From Phocoena phocoena (taxonomy: Eukaryota; Chordata; Mammalia; Artiodactyla; Phocoenidae): DNA of 64,000 bases. The notes below the pieces were generated by a model, which did no database searches, was not told where the DNA came from, and worked only from the letters and a program-made list of their open reading frames with translations. The position numbers and the translations under genes were made by a program. The stretch lies in the NCBI RefSeq assembly GCF_963924675.1, contig NC_089234.1:23675668-23739667 (forward strand), given 5' to 3'. This document shows, in pieces, positions 48,032 through 60,129 of the stretch; position 1 is the stretch's first letter; every line of letters starts with the position of its first letter.

Positions 48032-48121
48032 CTTGGGCAGCGAGTACTTGGGCAGCTTTATCTGAGTGAAGGCTTCTCTTCGGTAAGACACGTAGTAGCT
48101 GGCTCTTCCGCCAGTTGTAAC
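48032..48121 (-). CDS. SORCS3: SORCS3 exon A (internal coding exon, VPS10 domain)
   Basis: This 90-nt exon encodes 30 residues, beginning VTTGGRASYYVSYRREAF and ending IKLPKYSLPK. Its acceptor reads ATACAG before GTT and its donor reads AAG then GTACGC; both ends are in phase 0. It is the most upstream SORCS3 exon in the window. The segment is a strand-rich part of the VPS10 propeller, with the YYVSYRREAF motif shared by SORCS receptors. From memory, human SORCS3 has S for the second G of TTGG and A for the T in EAFTQ, so the cetacean copy differs slightly. The preceding exon, which should end near DEYIFIQ, was not found up to position 64000. Confidence 0.95.
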
Positions 48122-49687
48122 CTGTATCGTGGGGAAAACACAAAAGGTCAGATGGGGCTACGGATCACGGCACAAGGTGGAAAGCAGTAGCCTCTCCATC
48201 AACAGCCACAGGAGGTTTGTAACAGCCTTTTAGGGAATACTCCCTGTTGGCTTTGATCCTCCAACCCCACAGTGCCCTGAGTCGCTCCTGTGGCAAGCAC
48301 TTAGACAATAAGTGAGTAATTCCAACGGTCTTCCCCTGAGGCTGGCAATGTCTGTGAGAGCAGGGGCTCTGTACTCTGTGACGGTGTTCTGAATACATAC
48401 ACACTTAATAAATATTTTCAACTGAAAACAGAGAAGCTACTGATGTCTGCTGTACCCATGATCTATATATTCTTTTTTTTTTCAACAGCTTTTCATCCAC
48501 TGTAATGATGACATGATTGTCAAAGAAAATTTGTTCTGTATCTGAACAATTACCACTGCTCAAAGCCTTATTACTTTGAAATTAATTTCACTTCCTCTCT
48601 GAGCACAATTATTTTCCTTCCTATTTACAAATCCACGCACTGAACAGACATTTACTGATTCTTTCCATGTGTTAGTTCATTAAAGGCATCAAAAGTCAGA
48701 GAAAGAACTCTGGATTTGAAAGTCAGAAATCTTATATCTGAGTCTCAGTTCTACTAGCTCATGGCAGGGGGAGTCAACATCTGAAACCTCACTTGGCAAC
48801 AGATGGATTCTTAGAGGAACCTGGAAACCACTCCAAGAAAGGGTCCCCTGGCCTGGGCTTGCTGGAAAGTCTCGCCAACATGGCATAGCTCTGCAGATGG
48901 CTGCTCTTGGCCCAATTATCCTAACTCGGGGGAAATTAATATTCACAGGAGAAGACAACATAGGCTGCTCAGAGAAAATAACAGGAGGACAGTAGCAACC
49001 AGGCTGCTGTGCTGAGCAAGCAATCACTGGAAGCCCAGGCTCCTGCAGAAGATAGGCCAGTCCCCTGACCCTGGTCCAACCCTAGTGCCCACCCACAGCG
49101 GCTGCTGGGAGCAGGGGGCGTATAACTTCTCTACTGAAAGCCACCCATCGCTCCTCACTCTAAGAGATGGCATTTCCCGTGGCTCTCTCTTGACCTGCGC
49201 AGACTGCAAGCCCACAAAGCAGGCCCCACGAGCTGCCAGGTAGAACAGATGTTCAAGTCAGTGTGAAGGCAGAACCTTGGAAAAAACTTGGTGCAAAGTC
49301 TTAGGCTTTGAACCAAGAGGAGAGACTGGTTCCCCCCTGATGGTCACTGCTATCCTTACATCTCTATTTTCTAATTAGAATCACTCGTATCTTGTATTCC
49401 AAGACTTTTTTTTTTTTATAAGACATCTGTTCTGAATCTATATTGTTCTGTGTTGGCTTAGAGTTGGGGTGTTGACAGATTAAGACCAATGAGTTGATGT
49501 AGTCTTTTGTTTTTCTTTTTAAAATACATCTCAACTACATAGAATCAGATTAAAATGTAACCCTTGGTTCTAAGGACAGTCACCATGAGTCCTGGCATGA
49601 TCCTATATGCTCCTTTAATCTGGCTTTATTTTTAATTATAAAACCAACACATATAAACGTACCTGCAAACCCAAGAACTAGATCAGT

Positions 49688-49870
49688 AGTTTTTAAACTT
49701 CAGCATGCATCAGGATCGCCCAGAAAGCTTCTTAAAACTCAGACTGCTGGGCCCCACCCACAGAGCCTCTGATTCAATCAGTCTGGGATGAGGTCCAAGA
49801 ATTGTCTTTTCTAATAAGTTCTAGATGATGCTGATGCTGGTCTGGGGACCACACTTGGAGCAGCACAGAA
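49688..49870 (+). mobile_element. MER5-like hAT fossil
   Basis: Contains tttttaaacttcagcatgca, gactgctgggccccacccac, cctctgattcaatcagtctg and gatgatgctgatgctggtct, matching MER5A order from end to end. Confidence 0.85.
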
Positions 49871-49994
49871 CAAGAACTTCAGTGCCAAATGACAAATACC
49901 TCTATGCCTCTGTGCTCCTCACCTGTCCTGACCCATGCCTCCCTCTGAGATGTAGCCACTTCCCTGAATTTTGTGTTTACAGTGATAATAAAGT

Positions 49995-50150
49995 CTTTTT
50001 AAAATTAAGGCGAAATTCATACAGCATCAAATTAACCATTTTAAAGTGTACAATTCGGTGGCATTTAGAAACTTCACAATGTTGTATGACCACCACCCCT
50101 GACATAGTTCTAAATCATTTGCATCATCCCCACCCAAGAAGACCTTTTAC
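49995..50150 (-). mobile_element. Old L1 (L1M-like) 3' fragment
   Basis: The run attaaccattttaaagtgta followed by caattcggtggcatttag and a ccaccacccctgac patch is the reverse of a common ancient L1 3' end. Borders are approximate. Confidence 0.75.
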
Positions 50151-50530
50151 CCAGTGATAAAGTTTTTAAACCCCCAAATATATCCTCTGGTCTCCCATCA
50201 CGTGCTTGACAATCAGCTCTCCACAGAACATCCCGAAGTTCACCAACCTCACCCTTAGTGAATTAGACCTGTGTCAGAATCCCGTGACTAATGCTGGCCA
50301 GAGGTCAGCAATTAAAAGCAGCCTTTCCCCCGAAGACCCAGTCACCTCCACAGGGAACAAGATGACAGCACCACCAGGCTTCTTATCAGCACCACAGAGC
50401 AAGGTAGGGCCCCCTGGGGTTTCTAACTTACCAAGGGCCAAAGGAGAACAGAGTGGTCTCCTTGATAGGGTCCTGCTGACCTGACCCTGGAACTCAGCCC
50501 AGCCATGCCTGTATGGCCCTGTGCAAGCAC

Positions 50531-50532
<2 letters not shown>

Positions 50533-50563
<31 letters not shown>

Positions 50564-50595
50564 TACACACACACACACACGCACGCACACACAGA
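50533..50595. repeat. Compound TC then AC repeat
   Basis: About eleven TC units run straight into AC units with a few T and G breaks. Confidence 0.95.
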
Positions 50596-51084
50596 AGCTC
50601 ACACACACAACCTGGGAGAGTTTCTGCTTAAATAAAGCATGAAGATGGAATTACACTTCAGAACTACCATGGGATAATCTAAAATATTAATGGGCTGCAC
50701 GAAGGCCAAGGAGCCCAGAGGTTCCCCAGTACCTCTGATGCCACAGCATCCTGCAGCGACATCAAGCTGGCTCCTGCAGCTCTGCCTCTGTCCTGGCTGT
50801 CCACCCTCTGTACTGCAGAAAGCTCAGTGTAAGGCCCCGGAGTTCACGGAAGGGTTGTGGATGCCACCGATTCATTATAACTTCTCCCTCCTCTCATCTC
50901 CTGAATTTTGCTATTTCCATTTCTATAGCACTTTCAACATTTACTCTTGTGGTGTACATATACCTATAATGATCCCTCCATGTCTTATTATAAGGGTGTA
51001 ACTTCTTGATTACTAAGTAATGTTGGTCTCACGGCAGGCAATCAGTGGATGCATGATGATAAAAAAAAATGATAAAACTGTCAT

Positions 51085-51270
51085 CAATTGGGTTCATCTA
51101 CCACGCTCCAGAACCTCCCTTACATAAATTATCTAGTTTAACCCCACTGACAACGCTGCAGAGTCTATAAGATATGGAATGACTTGCCCAAGATAAGAAC
51201 CTAGTAGAGATTGGCTCGAAACCTGTTCTCCTCCTCCTGTGACTGAGACAAATCCTCTATTCACCTTACT
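51085..51270 (-). repeat. MIR SINE, antisense
   Basis: Contains ttacataaattatctagttt, aaccccactgacaacg and atgacttgcccaagataaga. Confidence 0.65.
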
Positions 51271-51469
51271 CATGTCAACAACTGTAACATTTCCTTAATT
51301 CCAACATCTTTAAGAAGAATTTTTTTAAATCTCTGTAATTGACTTGTGTGTATATGCTTGTGTTTCCTCATATTCCCAGAGAATCAGCCATGACATTGAC
51401 ACTGCATCTTAAAAATGATGTCTTCTTAGAAGAGAAGTGAGGTAATAAAAACAAGAGGAATAGTAATCA

Positions 51470-51720
51470 CCATGCAGTGAGAAAACACATTACGTGGAAG
51501 ATGCTACAGTAAGCCGTTTATAAACCATACTTCATTTGCACTTATATATATACATATATATATTCCTGACATGTAGAGAAAAAAAAAAAAAATATATATA
51601 TATATATATGCTCTACAGGTCAGGACATTGAGGCTGAGAGAGGTCACTAATTTGCCCAACATCATACAGCCTTTCATTGTCCCAGCCACTGTACAACTCC
51701 AGCCTACGCTTAAAAATTTA
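51470..51720 (-). repeat. MIR SINE with internal AT repeat
   Basis: MIR-like ends (caggtcaggacattgaggct, gagagaggtcactaatttgc) flank TA-rich tracts at 51542-51562 and 51581-51610 with a poly-A run between them. Confidence 0.6.
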
Positions 51721-52614
51721 CCTAGGAATGAGCACACCTCCAAAGCGGCAGGCATAGGGCAGGAAGTCAATACTTACTGACTGAACGATGAATTGTGATC
51801 CATTCGCTTAAACAGAGAGCCTCTGAGTTCGATTTTCTCCATTGTTTAGTGACTACACGGTGGCTGTAGAGAAGAACTCCATCCCTGCCCAGTCCCTGCT
51901 GGTCACAGGGACTTATCTCCAAATAGAAGTTTTAGCATATTCCCCCTTGGGAGCAGAGTCCTCCCAGTGCTGGAATGATACCAGCCTAGTGCCTTTGCTG
52001 CCTCTCCGCTATTATTTGTGTGGTCCTCTGGCAATCACACAAGGAAGGAATAAAGTTTAGCACCTATTAATCTATTTTGATGAACTTTTCTCTTCCTTAC
52101 AAGCAAATTTGCTGGCACTGCAAATCCCAGAGATTATTACTACTTTCCCTTTCAGTGACACCTTTTATTTTACATTTGATGGATGTCATCCAATTATTTG
52201 CTCTGGGACCATCAGTCATGCTAAACACAGAATTAGCTGGGCCTCTTCCTTACTAATGACTGGCTCGTTAATCTGATTTTCTGGATTTCCATTTTACAGG
52301 TTTAATTGGGCTCCTGGCCAGTGAAAATGATTCCTTTGGACAAATACATTGGCCGTTAAACACATCTGTCTCCGCTGACTTGTTCCCACGCCTGCCGTAA
52401 CCAAGTCTGAACTGACATCTCCTATATTGTCACTTCTCCTTGCTTCTAGATGATGACTTGCCCTGCAGGAGAGAGAGAAATCTGCCCCCCAAAATGGAAC
52501 CAGAGGGCCTTGAGTCATATTGAGCCTGCTTCTTCCACAGATAGAAAGAAGAGAACTTCTAATGTCTCTAGAATTCATAAGTGGGCACAGGTAATCTGAA
52601 AAGCAGAAACTAAT

Positions 52615-52930
52615 ATTTTCAAATATCTATCATGTGATGAGTGCTTTAGATCCACAATACTATTCAATATCCACAATAATTATTACTGTTATTATTGTTA
52701 AAACTATTATTAGTACCCTACAAGGTAAAAGTATCGATAATATAACATTTTTTTAGCGTTTATTAAATACCAAGCACTATTCTTCTCTATGTACCAGCTT
52801 TCTACTTTATGGTCAGAGGAGAAATTGAGGCATAGAGAACTTATACAACATACTCAAAGACACACAGCAAGCAACTGGTGGAGCTGGAATTTGAACCCAA
52901 GTCTATCCGACTGCGAAGTTTACGCTGGTC
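52615..52930 (-). repeat. MIR SINE, antisense, expanded
   Basis: Reversed MIR with tcatgtgatgagtgctttag, a second start at accaagcactattcttctct, ggtcagaggagaaattgagg and ggaatttgaacccaagtcta. It may be two overlapping copies. Confidence 0.7.
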
Positions 52931-54029
52931 CCTCAGACTACGTGAGGTTTCCAAACCTCTCTATGGAAGGGAATGGATCCCAGGTCATTCAGTTCTCAAT
53001 TTCCTGGATAAGATGCCCACCAACAAGGCAGATCTTTCTCTGGTAGGGTTCATGTCAATTTCCCAGCCCTGAGAAATCAATGCTCTATTGTTGCACAGGA
53101 GTGAATAGTACTGCTATTGAAATTGGTGAATAAGAGGGGCTATAATGGAAATAAATTCATCTTACACCAGAGCTGCTGCCCTCATAGGAAGTGACATTTA
53201 GAAGCTTTTCCAGCTAGAGGACCTTGCTGGGTCCAGTACGATGTGAAGAATCTGTCCAAGCCAAGAGAAATGAGCATCTTTATAGGCAGACGTTAGTTAT
53301 TGCTCACACAGCCCTTGCATTGTTTCCTCCTCCTTAAAAAACGAGAGGGAACAGCTGAGTGCTATGATGCACAATTAACTTTTCCAATTTCTTTGCTCAT
53401 TAATTCTATTCAGATTATTTACAATAAGGCTTGATGTTGTTAGGCCTTTCTCTTCCTCTCCACCTACATAATTCCTTTAAAGATCATATTTCTTCTTTAA
53501 GAACAAAGAAACAGGCTTCTGACTACCGGGCCATCGGAGTCAATAAATAGCCATGGGTCTCATTAGGATGCAGCTTTAAGTGTCAGGATGGCTTCTACGT
53601 GGCAGGTTATGTCGTCTCTGTCATCTTGAGTTCATTTTCTGAAAGCGCTCTGCTAAGGCACTACACTATGTGTCTGAATCCAACCTGTGTTCAGCATTTA
53701 GAACAAGACACCGATCAGCAAGCCATCTCCTCTGCTAGACTGTTTGATGCTGAAGTTAGTGTTTGTCAAACTGGTGTTTGCTCGTTTTACGTCCTAGAGG
53801 CTCTGGGCTATTAATGCAATATGCAGTTTTATCTGCCTGTTTCTAGAAAGAGTGGATCTAATGCCTACCACGACACTCCTGCTGAGGCTGAACCTCTTTG
53901 AAACAGATTTGCCCATAAAAGTTTTTATCGGGCCCCTAACATAGCCCCAAAATAGCTTTACCAAGAATAGATTTGGGATAAGATAGTTGACGTGAAGCCA
54001 ATATTGCCCTCTCCCTCTTTGTATGAGGG

Positions 54030-54030
<1 letters not shown>

Positions 54031-54076
<46 letters not shown>

Positions 54077-54080
54077 CGTG
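54031..54080. repeat. TG repeat ending in a CG run
   Basis: About 19 TG units run directly into about five CG units. Confidence 0.95.
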
Positions 54081-54399
54081 CTTGTAGGGCCGGTGTTGGA
54101 CGGAAGACGTGTACTGAGGTTGCCAGCGCACTATTGGCCAAAAAATACTGACAAATCAACTTCCACTTTCACCAGTCCTGCCAAGAGACTTCTTGGGGCC
54201 TTCACTGCCTATGGGGAATGCTAGTAAGGTAGAGAAAAGGTGATGAGTTAGAAAAGCATGGGACCAAGGCCATGTCTAGATCTAGACCACACAAACAAGA
54301 AGAACCAGTAGGCCTGACTCTCTGAGGCTGTTTTTTCAAATATAATAAAGGAGCTGGGCTTGATAAGTTTCCAATTACATATTTTCAAAGAAGACTCTT

Positions 54400-54645
54400 C
54401 CGGTTTTGAAGCACTCTAGCACATTGGTTGGGATCCCAGACTTGTGTTTGAATTCTGCTTCTGCCATTTGCTGGTTTGGTGACCCTGAACAGGTAATTTA
54501 GCCTTCCCAATCTTTTCTTCTGGAAAATGGAGACATTAAGGCTACCTAATGACACGTTATCATGAGGAATGAATCTACCATGGCATGTAAAGAGTTTTAG
54601 CCCTATACCTGACACGTCCTAAGTACTCAATGCATATTACCTGTC
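54400..54645 (+). repeat. MIR SINE, sense
   Basis: Near-complete: cccagacttgtgtttgaatt, ctgcttctgccatttgctgg, ggtgaccctgaacaggtaat and a tcctaagtactcaatgcata end. Confidence 0.75.
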
Positions 54646-55875
54646 CCTGCTGAACTAGAGGCACAGATGCCTGTATCAGTCTAATATCTTAGAGGACTTA
54701 GGGTGACTGACCATAAGAGTTCATATGTAAGCTGGAGGCTGTTCAGGAAGTGTCAGGGTTGCCACATGGGCTACCTGGTCGGAATCAACCAGGGATAGAA
54801 CGCTGAAATTCTTCTTGTTGCCCTCAGCAAGGATGACTTTGTAGAGAAGACCACCTATGGAGACCACAAAGTCAACGTGTTTTGTGCCAGAGATCGGACC
54901 ATTAAGCAGCTGCAAGTCTTATCTTCATGTTTTAGCTTTTACAATTTAAAAGGAAGGGAAGAAGTTCTTGGGATGCCCACTTGACCCTGCAAAATGGAAG
55001 TTCATTGTCTTTCCTCTGCTAGTTTTGTTGGGGGATAAAAAGGCAAAGAAAATAAGTGCAGCAATAAAAAAAGAACTGATATGGATTTGAATTGCCATCC
55101 TGGAGTACAAAATTTGGAAGCGTTCGAACACTCCCAGTTAATATAATAACAGATAAAAATCTAAAACAGAGACAGTCTATGTTGAGCTCTAGATCAGGAT
55201 GCCAGAGCTTCACAGAAAAAGGAAACACTACCCATGGAAACCTTAAAGACAAATGTTAAAACTTCCTGTCAAAACACCTCCCCTGCTTCTTCTTTCACAA
55301 ATGTCCCTGTTTCTTGTGCACTGTGAGTTTCATATGGTTTTGTAAAAGATGAACTGAGAAAGGGCTAGAAAAGATATCGCAAGGAGTCAAGCTTATATAG
55401 CCTTCCTACACTTATGTAAGTTTTTCTCTTTGAGATATCACATAGCCTTTTTCCTTTATACAGGTAGACATTATGAGGTCAATTAATTGGCTGAAATCTT
55501 CCCAAGCCAGGCTCTGTCTTTTCTATAACATCCCAGAATTTCAGAAAACAAAAACTAAAGAGTGGGAAGGAGAAGAAGGAAGAAAGGTAGAAGATCCCAG
55601 TATCTGTAACATCTGTGATTCTAGTTTCAGCTTGATCATATACCAGACATGCAGTTTTAGGCATGGTAACTAGTCTCTTGGAGTCCCAAGGTTATTTTTC
55701 TAGGAAAACGGAACAAATAATAATTATCCTTCTCGTACAGAAAAGTAAATGAGATAATAAAATGCTTTCGTGTTAACTATAATTTGCTTTACAAATACAA
55801 TGAGTAGGGTGTTATGACTGACCTGTACGTGTACCCAGGAACCCAAAGATTTTAGAAGTATTCTCACTGACAAAT

Positions 55876-56203
55876 TGCTGTAGAATGAATGTCTGTGTCC
55901 CCCCAGCAAAATTCATATGTTGAAACGTAATCCCCAATACGATGGTATTTGGAGGTGGGGCTTTGGGGAGAGACTAGTGTTCTTATAAAAGAGACTCCAG
56001 AGAGTTCTCTCTTTTTCTAACATGTAAGGACATGGCAACAAGATAGCCGTCTATGAACCAGGAAGTGGACCCTTACCAGATACCAAATCTTCCAGTGCCT
56101 TAATCTTGGACTTGCCAGCCTCCAAACCTGTGAGAAATAAGCTTCTGCTTTTATAAACCACTCAGTCTATGGTTTTTATAGCAGCCTTAGTACAGAAATC
56201 AAG
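55876..56203 (+). mobile_element. Solo LTR of a MaLR retrotransposon (MST/MLT1 type)
   Basis: Begins with TG (tgctgtagaatgaatgtctg) and carries aaaattcatatgttgaaacg, tggtatttggaggtggggct, ataaaagagactccagagag and tgtgagaaataagcttctgc in MaLR LTR order. No internal retroviral sequence accompanies it, so it is a solo LTR relic. Confidence 0.85.
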
Positions 56204-56779
56204 CTGATGATCCACATATGCCCACTCTATGGATTGTTTGGGGCATTGACATTTGCCATTGGGCCAGTAGCTATAGATAGTCTGTAGGGCTATAGCTATC
56301 TACAGACTGAAAGGTTAGAGGCAATACAGAATATGAGAAGAAAAGCAAGAAATGGATGGGCAGAGCTATAGATCAGATGTGTCTTCAGCTACATGGGATG
56401 AATGGCAGGTACACATAGCTGCTTTGAGAATGACTAATTTTATTGATATGTGCAAGATATTTTAAAGAACCTAAAAGGGAAAGGAAAACAAAGCCATTAA
56501 TTTTCTAGAGAAGCAGGGATGCTTCTTCGGGACATGGGATTTCCAGACAGACTTGGAGATACCTGGGCTGCTAGATATAACAGGAGAACTTTGCCAACAT
56601 GGGATTTGCATGCCTCGTTTTGGGACAGCAGTGCACGGATTTAAACCATCTGTCAAGCTGTTTCTCAGAAAACACTGCCACCTCCCCAAGAGAGCCATGA
56701 ATATTTGTAAAATGCCAACTGCTACTCTGCTACTTCTTGGGGCTTCCCCATTGTACTCTCTGTGTCGTGCCTGTCCTGT

Positions 56780-57000
56780 CCTCCACCAGCAGAAGCGTCA
56801 CTGTTGGAGAGTCAAACTCTGTGCTCACCACTTTGTATGCACTGTCTGCCCTCGTGCACAATGACCTTGGAGGAGAGATACTACGCAGCCCCACTTTACT
56901 GATGAGTTAATTTACATGCAGAAGGTCACTCAGCTCCAAAGCAGCAGAGCCTGGATTTGAACTTGGGTCTTTAAATTTTGACAATGTCCACTACACCCTG
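56780..57000 (-). repeat. MIR SINE, antisense
   Basis: Contains gccccactttactgatgagt, aggtcactcagctccaaagc and gcctggatttgaacttgggt. Confidence 0.7.
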
Positions 57001-58189
57001 CAACCCTGAAAAAATCTAAAGTGTCTACTGCAGAGCCTTTCCAAAGAATAGCTAGTTTCAGACCAGTTACCTGGAGGGATTCACCCTGACACAAATCCCA
57101 GCATTAAGGAATTTCACACCGGCTTACATCAAAAGCTACCTCCTTAAAGAGTCCTCCCCCATCCCAATTTCCCAGCTGGAATTCAGCTTTTCATCCTCTG
57201 ATTCTCAGGGCTCTTTGTCTGTAGCTCTCTCGTTGCACTTATCCACCGCTGTCCTGAATTACTGGAAGAGGGAACATCTTAGGTCTCTTGTACTGTATTA
57301 TCTTCGAGGGTAGACAATGTGTCCTGTTCCCAGTTAACCATCTCTTAGTATCCGGCACCCACGTCATAACTCATATTTGTATTCTACTTCATGCCATTAG
57401 TTTTCATTATTGGACTGAATCTCATTTGGTTGGAGCGCAAAGGGGGTCTAATGATATCCCCATGCTAGAATTCAGGGGCCGGAGGCCCAGACAGGCCACA
57501 TTATGTCACCTTGCTACTAAAAGGTAAGGCTCAAAGCCAACCTCAGAACTTCTGACTTGAAGCCCAAGGCTCTTTTCAAATTGCCAGGCTGCTTCGGTCT
57601 GTGTTCACCAAGTCAAGATCAGAAAAACACAAAGTGGAGATAATTGCATGGATTTTTACAGGTGGGTCGTGATTTTACATCAAATACTCCTTTGAGTGGT
57701 TGGCAACACCACAGCATGGAAAACCAGGTCATGCTTTTCCTGTGGGAAACAAAGAAGCACATTGCAAGATGTTCTTCCCCACCCACTGCCGAATCCACAT
57801 ATTAATTAAAGGTCTGGCCGAATTCACATCGTCCCTTGAACATTAATCACGTTTAGACATCTCATTAGGGATACTGGCCCCAATTCGACTATGTGTTACA
57901 TTTATCAATCAATCAGCAAATACTTAGCCAGTACTTTTGTGCCCAGGCCGTGTCAGGTATCATAGGAGTCACGGGGCTGTGACCTCATGGAGTTCACCAT
58001 TTCCTTGTAAAAACAAGCCAAACGCGTAAGGTGTACAAATGACAATACAAGACGAATGCCAGTGCTATGGTGCCCTGCGCAGGGCAAAGGATAAGAAATA
58101 TAAAACAGAGAAACGCCCCAGCCCAGAACCACAATACTTGACACAACTTATGATCTTTCTAGACTACAAAAGAATCAGTGCTTGGCACT

Positions 58190-58320
58190 GTGAAGTCCAC
58201 ACTCATCCTACCTCATTTTATAGATGAAGCGACTGAGACACAGAGATGGCAGAGTGACACAGCTGGCAAAGGGCTGGACTGGGATTTCAGCTCATGAGTG
58301 CCTAACTCCACACACACACT
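58190..58320 (-). repeat. MIR fragment, antisense
   Basis: Contains cctcattttatagatgaagc, gactgagacacagagatggc and actgggatttcagctcatg. Confidence 0.65.
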
Positions 58321-59384
58321 CACATAACTGCACACACACCTGGTAATAAGTAGTGAATAAACACTGCCACTGCCTTAGGAGGAGAGGGGATTCTCATACT
58401 GAAGGACATCCCCTTTGCCAAATGGGATGATGGATTTGAGGACAGAAGACTGGAGAAACCGGGTCACGGCTGAACTATCTATCCTACACACCAAAGGGAC
58501 ACGTGGAGAGAAAAGGTGGGGATGGAGCTTGAAAGAAGAAAAAGATCACCAGCAGAGATGGAAAGGTAGCAGGATGGGAGATCCAAGTGTGTGGATCACT
58601 GGGGGTTGCGTGCTTCCAGAAGAGGCACTTTGGGGGAAGGGCAAGAAACAGTGGGCGTGTGTAGTTGGTTTTATTAAGAGTCTTTGCCATTCAGTATCTG
58701 ACATAGACACTCTGCTTCATTTTCACTTGACATTTGCAATAAGAAAGCAATACTATACTGCTCAGTAATCTTATTAAAATTTTATTTGTTTATCTCTGCA
58801 GAGGTGGTTCACATCAGGAACGGAGTTTTGCTTCAAGAAAACATCCAAGAGTTACAGCTGGGTTATGAGGGATTTTATCTTTCTGTACCTTTTGGGCTTA
58901 CTGACTTAGTTCTTTGTGAAAATCTGAAAAGAACTTCAGAACAGAAACCCAGACATGGATCCCAACCCCCACCCCCAGCCCTACTGGCAATTACGACCCT
59001 GTAGGAAAAGCACTTAACTGCTCTTGCAGCTCAGTTTCATCGAAAAACAGATAAGCACCCTCATATCATAAGGCCCAGCGTGCACCTGACACAAAGTAGG
59101 GACTCAAAAACGTCACACCCCTGTGTTCCTCATCCCTTCACTTGCTGGGCCCTAGTCTCCTCGGCCTGAATGTCTTCTTCAAATCCTATCTCCTAAGATT
59201 CTGTGCGACCAGTTTCTTTTGTGGTCATTCAATGACTCCACAAACATGTTGTAAGCCCTTACTTTGTGCTAAGCTTTCCACTCACTGCCCCTTACACAGT
59301 TCTTGACCCAGTTTGACTCAGGCAAACAAGAAAGTTTAAGTCATGACGCTTTCTCATTTAAAGAGCAGAACAAGAGCAGAGATT

Positions 59385-59600
59385 GAGAAAGAAGGCTCTG
59401 ATGTCAGGCTGCCTAGGGCAAACTTCTGCTCCACTCGTTACTGGCTGTGTGATCTTTGGAAAATGACTTCACCGCTCTGTGCCTCTTCTGTGAAATGGTG
59501 GTAAGAGTTGGACTTACCTCATAGGCTGTCATAACAATTAAATGCATTAATAATATGCCTAGCTCATACTAGCCACTCAACAAATGTCAGCTGATTCGTT
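59385..59600 (+). repeat. MIR SINE, sense
   Basis: Near-complete: tactggctgtgtgatctttg, cttcaccgctctgtgcctct, cttacctcataggctgtcat and cactcaacaaatgtcagctg. Confidence 0.8.
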
Positions 59601-60129
59601 ATGTATAACTGATTCTCCAAGAACTACAGATTATTCAATAAGACAGAAGATTAGCTAGGTGGTGAAAATTGTGGAGGAAGGCTGAGGACAACTCTTTAAC
59701 CAAGAAAATGCCGAGAAACTTCTGTTTCTTACACAGAAGAGGTATGTTCAATCCACTTCATAAGGACTCATATCAGATATTTCAGAGGAAGTAAGAAAGC
59801 CACTACTTCTACGCCTTCCCTCCCACATACACGAAGAACACCTAAGAAGCAGTTACACAGCGCCCTGAAATAATTAACACAATCGCATTAAGAGCCCTTG
59901 GATGATTTCTCCATACTGCAATCTGGAAGCGGTCGCCGCCTGGGGCAGGCAGTAAAACGGCAAGCATTTATTCTGGAGAACAAGACAGAAGGCCTTGGGT
60001 ATGGCCCCCTCTCCACCCTAATTGCATTCAGTGGAATCACCACCACACGCTATCACAAGGTGTGCATTCCTTCCGAAAACATTTTTCAGAGGAGAAAGTG
60101 GAAGTGATCTTGCCCGGCCTGGAGAAGTT

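Larger units (their letters stand above)
8494..48121 (-). other. SORCS3: SORCS3 gene body, middle part (seven exons and their introns)
   Basis: Seven minus-strand exons translate to a continuous stretch of a VPS10-domain receptor. Peptides such as KTYITYNKGRDW, DLRGSPVHCLL and FVDGALVEAGVETQIMT match my memory of SORCS3 rather than its close paralog SORCS1. Exon lengths are 90, 180, 147, 103, 77, 92 and 108 nt, and the split codons between D/E and F/G are completed exactly. SORCS3 is a type I membrane receptor of neurons; the family sorts and traffics receptors and neurotrophic factors between Golgi, endosome and surface, and SORCS3 is linked to postsynaptic function. Visible introns are about 8.8, 9.6, 1.5, 5.5, 2.9 and 10.5 kb. 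The gene extends past both ends of the window. Confidence 0.97.

Noticed and set aside
55876..56203. Possible retrovirus remnant
   Set aside because: Only a solo MaLR LTR is present; no gag, pol or env-like sequence adjoins it.
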